The notes below the pieces were generated by a model. It had not been told where the DNA came from. It saw only the letters and a list, made by a program, of their open reading frames with translations, and did no database searches. 64,000 nucleotides of DNA from Bacillota bacterium (GTDB taxonomy: Bacteria > Bacillota > Clostridia > Lachnospirales > Lachnospiraceae): positions 144,348-208,347 of the forward strand of contig JAEWJZ010000008.1 of NCBI GenBank assembly GCA_023386315.1, in the 5' to 3' direction. Shown here piece after piece: positions 1 through 9,435 of this stretch. Each line of letters starts with the position of its first letter. Position 1 is the first letter of the stretch. A program made the position numbers and the translations under genes.

Positions 1-658
1 TGATAATCATTACGATTAAAAGAAAACTGGTTCCGCATCGTTTATGTTCCTTGGAACTTTTTCTTACATTCTCCACATTCAGTTCCAGCCCGTGTTCCAG
101 GCAGTTAATACATTTATGTTCGGCTCCATGGTACATGAAGGTACGTCTGATGTCCTCCATGCGGGAAACCAGTTTAATATAAGTGATAAAAATACCGATA
201 CGGATTACACCTTCCAATACAGCCATCACAGTCTGTGACTGAATGAAACGGTGAAATATATTAGCCAGAAACAAAGGAAGCACCATAAATATGCAGATCG
301 CCATGATTACGGAAAATACCATCACCATGCTCATCAGAGCTTTTTCCATCTTTTCACCAAAGATCCGTTCCAGCAGTTTCTCAAATCCGGAGGGTTCTGA
401 ATCCTCCTCATCATCCTCAAAAAAACTGGCAGAAAAGGTGAGCGCCCTCATCCCCAGTATCATAGAGTCAGCAAAACTGAAAATACCTCTGAAAAATGGA
501 AGAGAAAACAGCTTTACCTTTTCCCCCATGCTGACATACTCATCTTTTTTCACTTCAATGGTTCCGTCCGGCTTGCGAACTGCTATGGCATACTCATCCC
601 TGTTTTTCATCATAACGCCTTCAATCACGGCCTGACCGCCGATTCCTGAATACTTCAT
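1..658 (-). CDS. YqhQ-like DUF1385 membrane protein, C-terminus cut by window edge
   Basis: An open frame runs from an ATG at 658 down to base 2 and leaves the window, so only the first 219 codons are seen. It begins MKYSGIGGQAVIEGVMMKN, the glycine-rich start typical of DUF1385 (YqhQ) proteins. A hydrophobic stretch at about residues 107-135 and the HGAEHKCINCLEHG region near residues 176-189 (rough positions) also fit the family, whose biochemical role is not established. A GAGGTGG ribosome site lies about 7 bases before the ATG. It is the last gene seen of the left-flank housekeeping block and reads in the same direction as rpmE and rho, with a terminator between. Confidence 0.8.
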   Translation of the reverse strand, partial: MKYSGIGGQAVIEGVMMKNRDEYAIAVRKPDGTIEVKKDEYVSMGEKVKLFSLPFFRGIFSFADSMILGMRALTFSASFFEDDEEDSEPSGFEKLLERIFGEKMEKALMSMVMVFSVIMAICIFMVLPLFLANIFHRFIQSQTVMAVLEGVIRIGIFITYIKLVSRMEDIRRTFMYHGAEHKCINCLEHGLELNVENVRKSSKEHKRCGTSFLLIVMII

Positions 659-710
659 ACGCCAACCACCTCTCTGTTAGAAAAATAGATGTAACAATAT
701 TCTAATCTCA

Positions 711-752
711 AAAAAGGTTGAGCTAAAGTGTTTCCACTAAACTCAACCTTTT
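711..752 (-). terminator. Rho-independent terminator after rpmE
   Basis: AAAAGGTTGAG (712-722) pairs with CTCAACCTTTT (742-752). On the minus strand the stem is followed by a run of T, just past the rpmE stop, so it ends rpmE transcription before the DUF1385 gene. Confidence 0.8.
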
Positions 753-765
753 CTTTGCTCCAAAC

Positions 766-972
766 TTATTCAGCCTTAACGCCATATTTACGATTGAATT
801 TATCAATACGTCCACGAGCGGAAGCAGCTTTCTGCTGACCGGTGTAGAATGAATGGCATTTAGAACAAACTTCTACGTGGATGTCTTCCTTTGTAGAACC
901 AGTTACGAATTCATTACCGCAGTTGCAAACAACCTTTGCCTGGTAGTAATTTGGATGGATTCCCTCTTTCAT
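766..972 (-). CDS. rpmE: 50S ribosomal protein L31
   Basis: This 68-residue protein of the large ribosomal subunit has the L31 signature [10 protein letters not shown] at its start, then a zinc-type set of cysteines (CNCGNEF near residue 16, [10 protein letters not shown] near 36) and the conserved [11 protein letters not shown] tail. The ATG at 972 is chosen because GAGGTG lies six bases before it; an in-frame GTG at 981 is itself part of that ribosome site. It lies 132 bp downstream of rho, the usual rho-rpmE neighbourhood in Firmicutes, and ends at a clear hairpin terminator. Confidence 0.95.
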   Translation of the reverse strand: MKEGIHPNYYQAKVVCNCGNEFVTGSTKEDIHVEVCSKCHSFYTGQQKAASARGRIDKFNRKYGVKAE

Positions 973-1104
973 GATTTTCACCTCGCATACTCTGATTTCT
1001 ATTAAATCGCGGTTCGTAAACCGACTTTGTCTAATAAACAGCTTGTATAGTATAACATAGAAAAAAACTTAATGCAAGCATTTATTATATAAAAGATTAC
1101 AGCC

Positions 1105-2778
1105 TTAGAAAAAGCGCATCTTCTTGGACATCTCCACAAATTCCCGGTTATTCTTGGTTTTTGAAAACAGATCCAGAATTTTTTCTACTGCATCTTCGGG
1201 TTTTAATGTATTGGTCGCCTTACGCACAATGTCAACAGCCTCTGCTTCTTCTCTGGTAAGGAGCAGATCGTCTCTTCTGGTTCCTGACTTTAAAATATCA
1301 ATAGCCGGGAAGATTCTCTTCTCTGAAAGCTTCCGGTCAAGCACCAGCTCCATGTTGCCCGTACCTTTAAATTCCTCATAAATAACATCGTCCATACGGC
1401 TTCCTGTATCAACAAGTGCTGTGGCAAGTACGGTAAGACTACCGCCTTCTCTCATGTTTCTTGCTGCACCGAAAAAGCGCTTGGGCATATGGAGAGCTGC
1501 AGGATCAAGACCGCCGGAAAGAGTTCTTCCGCTTGGTGCAACCGTTAAGTTGTAGGCTCTTGCAAGGCGGGTTATACTGTCTAAGAGGATTACCACATCT
1601 CTTCCATGCTCTACAAGACGTTTGGCCCTCTCAATTACCATCTCCGATACCCGTTTGTGGCGGTCTGGAAGTTCGTCAAACGTGGAATAAAGAACCTCCA
1701 CATTATTACCTACGATCGATTCCTTGATATCTGTAACCTCTTCCGGGCGCTCATCAATGAGAAGTATCATCAGATGAATCTCAGGATGATTGAGTGTGAT
1801 TGCTTTAGCCACCTGCTTTAATAAAGTAGTTTTACCTGCCTTGGGCGGTGATACAATCATACCTCTCTGCCCTTTTCCAATGGGAGCTAATAAATCCACC
1901 ACTCTCATGGCAGTTGTATTCTTTCCTCCGTCTGTCTCCATATGAAGACGCTTGTCAGGGAAAATAGGAGTCATATTTTCGAAGTTCGGGCGGCGCTCTG
2001 CCATGTTGGTGGGATATCCGTTAATCTTCTTCACATATAAGAGTGCTGCAAACTTTTCTGCTGCAGTCTTTACTCTGCGGCTGCCATGAATAATGTCTCC
2101 GGTCTTCATGTTAAAGCGACGGATCTGGGATGGAGCTACATAGACGTCATTCTCACCGGGGAGATAATTTTCACAACGAATAAAACCAAATCCATCAGGC
2201 ATGACTTCCAGTATCCCATGGGCATCAATTCCGCTGTCAAGCTCCTGAAGTTCAGGGCTTGGCTGAAAATCCACCCTGGGTTCTTCCGTACCATATTCCT
2301 GCCTTGATTCCGCCCTGACAGGGCTCTCCTGCTTTACCGGTGCTTCATTCCTGGTCATTCCTTCACTTCTTCCGGAATTATCATATCTGTTATTTCCCTC
2401 AGAAACTGCCCCCCCTGTCGGGCGGTATGTTCTCTGCTGTGTATCCTGACGGTAAGAACGGACAACCGTTTTCTTAATATTGTTCTGACCCGGTGTGTTC
2501 TGCTGCTCTACGGTGGACTGCACCTGGGGCTGGGGAGCTGGTACAGGCGGTCTGCCGGTTTCCTTCTCTGTCTGTTCGGTTACCGGCTCTCTGACCGGTT
2601 CCCTTTTTTCTGCCGATACACTCCCGCCCGCAACTGCGATATCAGAAGTCTCTCCTTCCTTTTCACAGAGTATATTTATAATATCGGGCTTTCTCATGGA
2701 ACTGAAGCCCTTTATCCCCTGGGCCTTGGCAAGCTCCTTTAACTCCGCTAACGGCAATGTCTGTAATTTTTCACGCAT
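1105..2778 (-). CDS. rho: Transcription termination factor Rho with long N-terminal insertion
   Basis: Rho is a hexameric RNA-dependent ATPase that ends untranslated transcripts. In the 557 residues seen here, the Rho_N helical domain spans about 5-42. It is followed by a Q/E/P/R-rich, low-complexity insertion (about 43-185), then the cold-shock-like RNA-binding domain (about 187-232, with [11 protein letters not shown]) and the ATPase core with Walker A PPKAGKTT at 311-318 and a Walker B region [17 protein letters not shown]. The start at 2778 is set by AAGGAG six bases upstream; the earlier in-frame ATG at 2793 overlaps this site. Insertions of this kind are known in Rho of Clostridia and Actinobacteria, where they affect RNA binding or self-assembly. 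Confidence 0.95.
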   Translation of the reverse strand: MREKLQTLPLAELKELAKAQGIKGFSSMRKPDIINILCEKEGETSDIAVAGGSVSAEKREPVREPVTEQTEKETGRPPVPAPQPQVQSTVEQQNTPGQNNIKKTVVRSYRQDTQQRTYRPTGGAVSEGNNRYDNSGRSEGMTRNEAPVKQESPVRAESRQEYGTEEPRVDFQPSPELQELDSGIDAHGILEVMPDGFGFIRCENYLPGENDVYVAPSQIRRFNMKTGDIIHGSRRVKTAAEKFAALLYVKKINGYPTNMAERRPNFENMTPIFPDKRLHMETDGGKNTTAMRVVDLLAPIGKGQRGMIVSPPKAGKTTLLKQVAKAITLNHPEIHLMILLIDERPEEVTDIKESIVGNNVEVLYSTFDELPDRHKRVSEMVIERAKRLVEHGRDVVILLDSITRLARAYNLTVAPSGRTLSGGLDPAALHMPKRFFGAARNMREGGSLTVLATALVDTGSRMDDVIYEEFKGTGNMELVLDRKLSEKRIFPAIDILKSGTRRDDLLLTREEAEAVDIVRKATNTLKPEDAVEKILDLFSKTKNNREFVEMSKKMRFF

Positions 2779-2856
2779 ATTAATCTCCTTCATGATCCTT
2801 ATACCAGTTGTTTCGTAATCTTGGGAATGATTTACGATAGAATATCGCAAACAGAC

Positions 2857-2877
2857 GACCGGAATGCACTTCCGGTC
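2857..2877 (-). other. Perfect hairpin in the rarA-rho gap
   Basis: GACCGGAA (2857-2864) and TTCCGGTC (2870-2877) form an 8-bp perfect stem with a 5-base loop, in the leader of rho. No T-run follows on the minus strand, so it is a weak terminator candidate for rarA or a structure in the rho 5' leader. Rho genes are often autoregulated, but nothing here proves that. Confidence 0.4.
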
Positions 2878-2941
2878 CTAATCATGTTGAATCAGGTCGT
2901 ACGATATGCCTATTATATACCTTAATATATAAAAAGAAAAG

Positions 2942-4261
2942 TTATTTTTTCAGAAAGCTCAAGTGTTCCCTGATTTTTTTCTCATATCCGTTTTCCGTAG
3001 GCCGGTAAAATTCCGTGCCTTCCAGGCCATCCGGCAGATATTGCTGTTTCACATAATGATTTTCATAATCGTGGGCATAGAGATATCCCTGCCCATGTCC
3101 AAGCTTTGAGGAACCTTTATAATGGGAATCCTGTAAATGAACCGGTATGGGCATGGTTTTTTTATTTTTTACCGCATCCTGTGCTTCAAATACTGCGATA
3201 CACGCCGCATTGCTTTTGGGGGCACATGCCACATAGGTAACTGCCTGGGATAAAATGATCTGGGCCTCCGGAAGTCCGATCCGCTCCACTGCCTGTGCCG
3301 CCGCTACTGCCACCACAAGCGCCTGTGGATCTGCATTCCCCACATCTTCTGACGCACAGATCATGATTCTTCTGGCTATGAATTTAATGTCCTCCCCTGC
3401 ATAAAGCATCCTTGCCAGATAATAAACTGCTGCATCGGGGTCCGAACCTCTCATACTTTTAATAAATGCAGATATGGTATCGTAGTGGTTATCACCGTTT
3501 TTATCGTACCGGACTGCACGTTTCTGAATGCATTCCTGTGCCACTTCCATATCAATATGAATTTTCCCGTCATGAGGATCCCGTTCCGTTGTCATGACGC
3601 CAAGCTCCACCGCATTTAACGCTGCTCTTGCATCGCCGTTTGCCACATCTGCCAGAAAATCTTCTGCCTCCGGATCAATGACTGCGTCATAGGCGCCCAT
3701 TCCCTTCTCTTTATCGTAAACTGCCCGTCTGATCAGTTCCTTAATGTCTTCTTTCTCCAGTGTCTTCAGTTCAAATACCCGGGAACGGGAAAGAAGGGCA
3801 CCATTTACCTCAAAATATGGGTTTTCCGTGGTAGCGCCGATTAATATTAATGTTCCGTCTTCTACAAAAGGCAGAAGATAATCCTGCTGCCCCTTATTGA
3901 ACCTGTGAATCTCATCTACAAAAAGAATGGTCTTCTTCCCGTACATCCCCAGAGAATCCTTAGCTTCTTTCACAATTTCTTCCATATCTTTTTTTCCGGC
4001 CACAGTTGCATTGAGCTGTTTGAAATCCGCACTGGTGGTATTGGCAATTACCCTGGCCAGAGTGGTTTTCCCCGTTCCCGGAGGTCCGTAGAATATCACA
4101 GATCCCAGTTTATCCGCTTTGATCGCGCGGTAAAGGAGCTTATCCTTTCCGATAATATGCTGCTGGCCCACCACTTCTTCCAGGGTGGACGGACGAAGCC
4201 TGGAAGCAAGAGGGGATTCTTTTTCCATCGTGTTTTCCCTCATATAATCAAATAAATCCAT
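2942..4261 (-). CDS. rarA: RarA/MgsA replication-associated AAA+ ATPase
   Basis: This protein belongs to the RarA (MgsA, WRNIP1) family, a clamp-loader-like ATPase that acts at stalled replication forks. In 439 residues it has Walker A GPPGTGKTT (about 59-67), a DEIHRFNKGQQ Walker B region (about 112-122), the sensor GATTENPYFEV and the C-terminal tetramerisation part with GSDPDAAVYYLARM and HYKGSSKLGHG. The start at 4261 follows GGAGGAG with a good spacing; the in-frame ATG at 4276 directly abuts that site. It reads toward rho, 163 bp away. Confidence 0.93.
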   Translation of the reverse strand: MDLFDYMRENTMEKESPLASRLRPSTLEEVVGQQHIIGKDKLLYRAIKADKLGSVIFYGPPGTGKTTLARVIANTTSADFKQLNATVAGKKDMEEIVKEAKDSLGMYGKKTILFVDEIHRFNKGQQDYLLPFVEDGTLILIGATTENPYFEVNGALLSRSRVFELKTLEKEDIKELIRRAVYDKEKGMGAYDAVIDPEAEDFLADVANGDARAALNAVELGVMTTERDPHDGKIHIDMEVAQECIQKRAVRYDKNGDNHYDTISAFIKSMRGSDPDAAVYYLARMLYAGEDIKFIARRIMICASEDVGNADPQALVVAVAAAQAVERIGLPEAQIILSQAVTYVACAPKSNAACIAVFEAQDAVKNKKTMPIPVHLQDSHYKGSSKLGHGQGYLYAHDYENHYVKQQYLPDGLEGTEFYRPTENGYEKKIREHLSFLKK

Positions 4262-4542
4262 TTTCTTCTCCTCCATACGTTATCCCGTATCCAGATAAAC
4301 AGGGCTTATTCTGATCTCTTTTTCTTTATTATGGGCAGTGTCGGGTCATTTGTCAAGAACATTTGTTCTCTATGCATCTATATGTATTATCACCCGCTTT
4401 TTCTCTAAAATCTGCTGCGTAATCTATAATTGTTACTATTTATTTTATTTCTCAGATTTTATTGCATTAAATTTCATTTTAAACTGATACAAGACGTGTT
4501 ATTCTCTGATTGTAGTAAAAAAATATTTTTATAGGAGGGTAT

Positions 4543-5661
4543 ATGAGTACAAAAAACATGAAAACAACGAGTATTATGTCAGAACAGGCAGGCCTTATGA
4601 ATGAGACCGCCGCACAAAAAGCAGGCAGTCCTGCAGCCATCCGGAATATCTCTTCCACTGAACTGGTCAGGGAAATCCATATCGGATGGAATTTAGGAAA
4701 TACCCTGGATGCAACAGGAGGTTTTGGCCTTTCTTCCGAAACCTCCTGGGGTAATCCAAAAACAGATAAAGCCATGATTGATAAAATCAAAGCAGGTGGC
4801 TTTAATACCTTAAGAGTTCCAACTACCTGGGAAAAACACCTTGGACCTGCACCGGATTACACCATTGATCCTGCGTGGCTTAACAGGGTTGTGGAGGTTG
4901 TCGATTATGGCATCAATAACAAGATGTTCGTTATTTTGAACCTTCATCATGAGGAATGGCATTTTCCTTCTTTCGCAAATGAAGCTGCTGCCACCAGGAT
5001 GCTTACAAAAGTATGGACCCAGATCGCGGAAAGATTTAAAAATTATGATGAGCATCTGATCTTTGAAGGTCTGAATGAACCACGGCAAAAGGGTACGGCT
5101 GACGAGTGGAACGGCGGCAATAAAGAAGGCCAGGAGGTCGTGAACCGTTTCAATGCTGCTTTTGTAAAGACCATTCGCAGCTTAAGCGGCAACAACCCTT
5201 TAAGACATTTAATGATACCGCCTTATGCTGCTACTTCTGCCACAAATGCCTGGGATAACTTTGTTATACCAAAGGATAATAAGATCATTGTCTCTATACA
5301 CGCTTACACGCCTTATGACTTTGCCCTGAATACTTCCGGAACTTCGGAATGGCGTCTTGATAACGGAGCAGATACCGGGGCCATAACCTATCTGATAGAC
5401 AGTATTGACCGATATTTCATTTCCAAAGGTTATCCGGTCATAATTGGTGAATTCGGTGCAATGAATAAGAACAATCTGAAACAGCGTACTGACTGGGCTA
5501 ATTTCTATGTAAAATCAGCCAAAGCAAAAGGGATTCCCTGCATCTGGTGGGATAATGGTGCCATAAGTGGTGATGGCGAGCTCTTTGGTCTGCTCGACAG
5601 AATAAATTATACCTTTTATTACCCCGATATTGTAAATGCAATGATGAACGGGATCCGATAA
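4543..5661 (+). CDS. GH5-family glycosidase (endoglucanase-like) without signal peptide
   Basis: This 372-residue protein is a glycoside hydrolase family 5 TIM barrel. It shows the family start GWNLGNTLDA (48-57), GFNTLRVPTTW, the HHE motif at 135-137, the acid/base Glu in GLNEPR (E179), HAYTPYDF near 253-260 and the nucleophile Glu in IIGEFGA (E303). Family members cleave beta-1,4 glucans, xyloglucan or mannan. The N-terminus (residues 1-40) is polar with no signal peptide or membrane segment, unusual for a polysaccharide-degrading enzyme, so it may act on imported oligosaccharides or be released another way. The ATG is preceded by ATAGGAGGGTAT. It stands alone, convergent with the HMA gene. 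Confidence 0.88.
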   Translation: MSTKNMKTTSIMSEQAGLMNETAAQKAGSPAAIRNISSTELVREIHIGWNLGNTLDATGGFGLSSETSWGNPKTDKAMIDKIKAGGFNTLRVPTTWEKHLGPAPDYTIDPAWLNRVVEVVDYGINNKMFVILNLHHEEWHFPSFANEAAATRMLTKVWTQIAERFKNYDEHLIFEGLNEPRQKGTADEWNGGNKEGQEVVNRFNAAFVKTIRSLSGNNPLRHLMIPPYAATSATNAWDNFVIPKDNKIIVSIHAYTPYDFALNTSGTSEWRLDNGADTGAITYLIDSIDRYFISKGYPVIIGEFGAMNKNNLKQRTDWANFYVKSAKAKGIPCIWWDNGAISGDGELFGLLDRINYTFYYPDIVNAMMNGIR

Positions 5662-5676
5662 ATCAGTCTGATCAAA

Positions 5677-5727
5677 GAGGCTGTTGCTCCATAAGTTGAT
5701 ATATCACTTATGGAGCAGCAGCCCCTC
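5677..5727. terminator. Long hairpin between convergent genes
   Basis: GAGGCTGTTGCTCCATAAGT (5677-5696) pairs with ACTTATGGAGCAGCAGCCCCTC (5706-5727 region) across a short loop. It sits between the 3' ends of the GH5 gene and the HMA gene and could serve both directions, although a T-run is lacking on either side. Confidence 0.6.
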
Positions 5728-5746
5728 TGCGCCGAAAGCATTAAGG

Positions 5747-6106
5747 TTAAAGGAACCGGCCTGGAAAATAACCAGCCTTTTTTACAATATCTCTCATCTC
5801 TCCATCTGCTAATTTTTCTTTCATATGAATCACAATCTGCTTTTTTTCTAAATCTGCGGCCGCATAAATCCCATTAAGACTGTTGAATGCATTCTCCACT
5901 TTTTTTCTGCAGTTGGCACAGGTCATTCCATCTACTTGAAGAGTCACGGTAAACGGATAATGGGATTCATTGGTGTCTGCAGCTTTTACTTTCTTAACTT
6001 CTTCACTGCCGCTTCCACAGCAGCCCTGCTTTGTCCTTTTAATCGAACTTTTTAATCCAAAATAACAGATCACAATTAAAATCGTACAAATTACGGCTGT
6101 TGACAT
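5747..6106 (-). CDS. Small membrane-anchored heavy-metal-associated (HMA) domain protein
   Basis: This 119-residue protein has an N-terminal membrane helix (about residues 3-17), a basic stretch, a CCGSGSE cysteine pair and then a CopZ-like HMA domain with the metal site GMTCANC (about 55-61). HMA domains bind Cu(I) or similar soft metals and pass them to transporters. The N-terminus resembles FeoB-associated cysteine-rich membrane peptides, so it may be a fusion of that type with an HMA domain. The start has AAAGGAGGAGTTAAT before it. No P-type ATPase lies nearby, so the partner is unknown. Confidence 0.75.
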   Translation of the reverse strand: MSTAVICTILIVICYFGLKSSIKRTKQGCCGSGSEEVKKVKAADTNESHYPFTVTLQVDGMTCANCRKKVENAFNSLNGIYAAADLEKKQIVIHMKEKLADGEMRDIVKKAGYFPGRFL

Positions 6107-6233
6107 ATTAACTCCTCCTTTGTTATATAATGGACATTTCTGTTCTAAGAATATTATATAACGAAAATGCCAATGTGGAAGAGCTTTTAATGATACTTTT
6201 TTTCAATTCCGGCAGCAAATCCTGAAACATTCA

Positions 6234-6430
6234 TTAATCAATTAATAATTCATCTGCAGTAACAAACGTATAACCCTGTTTGGTTAATACATCAATCGCC
6301 TCCAGCGCAGCTTCTACAGATGTAGGGAATACATCGTGAAGAAGTATGATATCACCAGGCTCCACATGTTTTACTATGTGGCGGACGATTTTTTTTGTAT
6401 TCTGGGTCTTCCAGTCCAGTGTATCCACAT
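6234..6430 (-). pseudogene. C-terminal part of split polysaccharide deacetylase
   Basis: In frame from 6430 the minus strand reads ...VDTLDWKTQNTKKIV... and then IILLHDV near the end, stopping at 6234. These are motifs 4 (DxxDW) and 5 (LLHD) of a NodB-type polysaccharide deacetylase, but nothing N-terminal is present: upstream in the same frame comes YFPALCN and a TAG stop. The missing N-terminal part is at 61312-61878 on the same strand and stops at exactly the same codons. Joining the two at the shared GTATCCACAT gives LWDVDTLDWK in frame and a protein of about 239 residues. It has no start of its own here and is probably silent while the element is integrated. Confidence 0.85.
6421..6430. 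other. Left attachment-site core (GTATCCACAT)
   Basis: The ten bases GTATCCACAT recur exactly at 61346-61355. Left of this copy is deacetylase coding sequence (chromosome side); right of it TTGCATA (6430-6436) and TGGAAAAT (6441-6448) form one arm of the element's dyad. The partner arm lies left of the other copy. The likely crossover dinucleotide, by symmetry, is TC at 6424-6425. Confidence 0.85.
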
Positions 6431-6523
6431 TGCATAAAGCTGGAAAATACTACTTCCTTTCCGTCACTCTTTAACAGCAGAACAGTAGAATTTGTTAAAT
6501 TTTTGTCGACATATTTTGTCGTA

Positions 6524-6537
6524 TTTTGTCGACAAAA
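6524..6537. promoter_or_regulatory. Perfect 14-bp palindrome with upstream direct repeats
   Basis: TTTTGTCGACAAAA at 6524-6537 is a perfect palindrome. TTTTGTCG also occurs at 6501-6508 and 6514-6521, giving three copies at 13- and 10-bp steps. It lies 115 bp before the chemoreceptor gene and 95 bp inside the left end of the element, so it may be an operator or a recombination accessory site. No assigned regulator. Confidence 0.5.
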
Positions 6538-6652
6538 GTTTTTTGATTTTCAAATAATTTCGTTTACATTTTTGTATAAATATAATAAAATTTATCCATA
6601 ATTGGTTTTTTTATTGTTATATTTTACCCCACAATACGAAAAGGAGAAAAAT

Positions 6653-8650
6653 ATGAATAACAACAAATTACAAAAAGTGACATCAATTAAAAGAAAGATA
6701 CGGTTTATGATCATGGTAATGGTTTCTGCATCACTTATCTTTGTAGGTTTTTTAACATGTTTGCTCAACTTTTCGTCAACAATCTATATCTTGAAAAATA
6801 ATTTAAAAACAACTGCCGCTGCGGCAGCCGGTCAGGTAGAATATCGTCTGAAATCCACATTAAATATCGTAGAAACATTAGGCACCGTAAAAGAGTTATC
6901 AGTAGATACAATGCCAATTACCGAGAAGTTGGAAATATTAGAACATTACAAAAAATCATATAACTGGAGCCAGGTCTATTTATTTGATAAAGAGGGAGTT
7001 AGTCTTGCAAATAAAGAGTTAAACGTTTGTGACAGACAATACTTCATATCTGCACTTGCTGGTAAATCAAATATCAGCGATCCGATTTACAGCAGAGACT
7101 CCGGAGAATATGTGTGTGCTGTTGCGGCTCCAATCTGGAAGGACGGTATCCAGAATACAGAAGTCATCGGTGCAGTTATGGTATGTATGGATGTAAGCTC
7201 TCTCAATACTCTGGTTTCTTCCATAAATGTCAGTAAGAATGGATATGCCTACATCACCGACAGCAAGGGAACGATGATTGCACATCCAAACAATGAATTA
7301 ATTAAAAACCAGACTAATTACATAGAAGAATCTAAAAAAGACCCCCAGTATGCATCTTTGGCAGCAGTGCTGAAAGAAATGATTTCCGGAAAAAATGGTT
7401 TTGGATCTTACAAATATCAAGGACAGAATAAATATCTTGCTTATGCCCCAATAGGAGAAACCAACGGCTGGAGTATTGCAATCAGTGCCCCCGTCAATGA
7501 TTTTTTAAGTGGAACGGTCCAGAGTATCGCCACGACCATTGCAGTGATTGTACTGGCTCTTATCATAAGCTTTCTATCCGCTGCTAAATTGGCAAATGCC
7601 ATTGGGAAACCGATTCAGATCTGTACAACCCGGCTACAGAAGCTGGCAGAAGGGGATTTCCACAGTATCGTTGCAGACATTAAGACCAATGATGAGACAA
7701 TGCTGTTGACTCAGTCAGCAAAAATGTTAACAAGTTCACTTCAATCTATCATTGAAGATATAAAATATCTTCTTGGAGAAATGGCAAGAGGAAATTTCTC
7801 AGCAAGGCCTCAGATACCAGAAAGCGCCTATGTGGGTGATATGCATGAAATTTATACATCCATCACCTATATGAGCAATAATATAACAAATACGTTACAT
7901 CAGATTGATATTGCCTCCAGTCAGGTAACCTCTGGAGTAGAACAACTGGCGGCAAGCGCAACCGGACTGGCTCAGGGGGCTACCGAACAGGCCTCTTCCG
8001 TGGAGGAACTTGCAGCATCTTTTGATGAAATTTCTTCACGGACAAAACTAAATACCTCCAATGCAACAGCTTCAGAAAAGTACATGTCAGATCTGGGGGA
8101 AAAAATTAAATTCAGCAACGATCAGATGAATAGTCTGATTTCTGCAATGAAGGAAATAAATACCACCTCTGCTGAGATAGGAAAAATAATAAAAGTGATA
8201 GAAGAAATTGCTTTCCAGACAAATATTCTGGCCCTGAATGCTGCGGTAGAAGCTGCACGCGCGGGAAGCGTCGGCAAGGGCTTTGCCGTTGTTGCAGATG
8301 AGGTAAGAAGTCTGGCCGCCAAATCCAGTCAGGCCGCCAGCAGTACAACTGCACTGATAGAACGATCCATTCTCGCGGTAGAAGAAGGGTCACGTATGGT
8401 TGATGAAACAGGTTTATCATTAAAGGAAGTTGTGGAAAAAACTGAAATCGCAGTAAGAAGTATGAGAGAAATAATTTCAGCTACAGAACAGGAAAATGAT
8501 GCAATCAACCAAATGCTCATAGGTGTCGATCAAATTTCCAATGTTGTGCAGTCTAATTCTGCTGCAGCAGAAGAAAGTGCTGCTACAGCAGAAGAATTAT
8601 CTGCACAGGCTGTGTCATTAAAATCACTGGTCGGATCATTTAAATTTTAA
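6653..8650 (+). CDS. Methyl-accepting chemotaxis protein with dCache-like sensor
   Basis: This 665-residue chemoreceptor signals ligand binding to the CheA/CheW array. It has an N-terminal membrane helix (about 20-42), an extracellular sensor of roughly 250 residues of Cache type ([38 protein letters not shown]), a second helix near 300-320, a HAMP segment and a cytoplasmic signalling domain with the hairpin tip ending [20 protein letters not shown]. The ATG at 6653 is chosen for AAAAGGAGAAAAAT directly before it; an upstream in-frame ATG at 6602 lacks this. It is the first gene inside the element. Its ligand is unknown; such sensors often detect amino acids or organic acids. Confidence 0.9.
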   Translation: MNNNKLQKVTSIKRKIRFMIMVMVSASLIFVGFLTCLLNFSSTIYILKNNLKTTAAAAAGQVEYRLKSTLNIVETLGTVKELSVDTMPITEKLEILEHYKKSYNWSQVYLFDKEGVSLANKELNVCDRQYFISALAGKSNISDPIYSRDSGEYVCAVAAPIWKDGIQNTEVIGAVMVCMDVSSLNTLVSSINVSKNGYAYITDSKGTMIAHPNNELIKNQTNYIEESKKDPQYASLAAVLKEMISGKNGFGSYKYQGQNKYLAYAPIGETNGWSIAISAPVNDFLSGTVQSIATTIAVIVLALIISFLSAAKLANAIGKPIQICTTRLQKLAEGDFHSIVADIKTNDETMLLTQSAKMLTSSLQSIIEDIKYLLGEMARGNFSARPQIPESAYVGDMHEIYTSITYMSNNITNTLHQIDIASSQVTSGVEQLAASATGLAQGATEQASSVEELAASFDEISSRTKLNTSNATASEKYMSDLGEKIKFSNDQMNSLISAMKEINTTSAEIGKIIKVIEEIAFQTNILALNAAVEAARAGSVGKGFAVVADEVRSLAAKSSQAASSTTALIERSILAVEEGSRMVDETGLSLKEVVEKTEIAVRSMREIISATEQENDAINQMLIGVDQISNVVQSNSAAAEESAATAEELSAQAVSLKSLVGSFKF

Positions 8651-8653
8651 ATA

Positions 8654-9415
8654 TCAAAGCCAGACAGCCCAGTCTCCGAAATCAAAGGTACCGCTGCCAT
8701 GATGAAGGACGCCATCCGCTTCCAGCTGGCGGAAAGCGTCCCTCATACGGCTTAAAATCTCCGGGTGAATGTCCAGGCTGTGATGAGCCGGAAATACTTT
8801 TTTAACAGGCAGCGCTGCAATTTTTTCCAGAGATTCAAGATATGCCTTGGGATCGGTGGAAGGATAGTAAGCAAACAGCGTATCTTTATAAACAAGATCC
8901 CCGGTAAATAAGTATCCCCGCTTCGCTTCCCAAAAACACAGATGTCCGGGAGAATGCCCAGGTGTATGTAATGCAGTAATCTTCCGCCCTCCCAGATCAA
9001 TGGTATCACCGTCTTTTAGTACCCGTGCAGGAACTCCCTGAAAAAACTTGTAAGTATTGACATCATACCCCTCCGGTAGATCACACCGGTCAGTAACCAT
9101 ATCACGGATTGTATCCACCGATAACGGAAAACCTCCGTTCAGCCATTCCAGTTCCGCTTCATGCGCATAAAAATCCGGATAATATTGGTGCCCGCCGATA
9201 TGGTCCCAGTGGATATGTGTCGCAGCTGCAGTTACCCTTTTATCTGTGAGACGCATTACTTCTTCTGAAATATTGCAGATGCCAAGACCAGTGTCTATAA
9301 GCAGACATCGTTCTTCTCCTTCCAGCAGATAGCAGTGAGTCTCCTCCCAATGGCGGTATTCGCTGATGATGTGAGTATCCGAATCAATTTGATTAAGTGT
9401 AAACCACCTGTCCAT
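8654..9415 (-). CDS. MBL-fold metallo-hydrolase
   Basis: This 253-residue protein has the metallo-beta-lactamase fold with the metal motif THIHWDHIGGH (about 86-96) and later conserved residues in HTPGHSPGHLCF, FTGDLVY and FPAHHSLDI. Family members include glyoxalase II-like thioesterases and other hydrolases; the substrate cannot be told from sequence. AAGGGATG precedes the ATG. It ends 3 bp from the convergent chemoreceptor stop and starts 20 bp after the PNPOx-like gene, probably one transcript with it. Confidence 0.85.
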   Translation of the reverse strand: MDRWFTLNQIDSDTHIISEYRHWEETHCYLLEGEERCLLIDTGLGICNISEEVMRLTDKRVTAAATHIHWDHIGGHQYYPDFYAHEAELEWLNGGFPLSVDTIRDMVTDRCDLPEGYDVNTYKFFQGVPARVLKDGDTIDLGGRKITALHTPGHSPGHLCFWEAKRGYLFTGDLVYKDTLFAYYPSTDPKAYLESLEKIAALPVKKVFPAHHSLDIHPEILSRMRDAFRQLEADGVLHHGSGTFDFGDWAVWL

Positions 9416-9435
9416 TTAAATCATCCCTTTTTCAT

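Noticed and set aside
44..635. Two plus-strand frames (44-238 and 291-635)
   Set aside because: They lie opposite the partial DUF1385 gene, whose minus-strand translation is clearly conserved.
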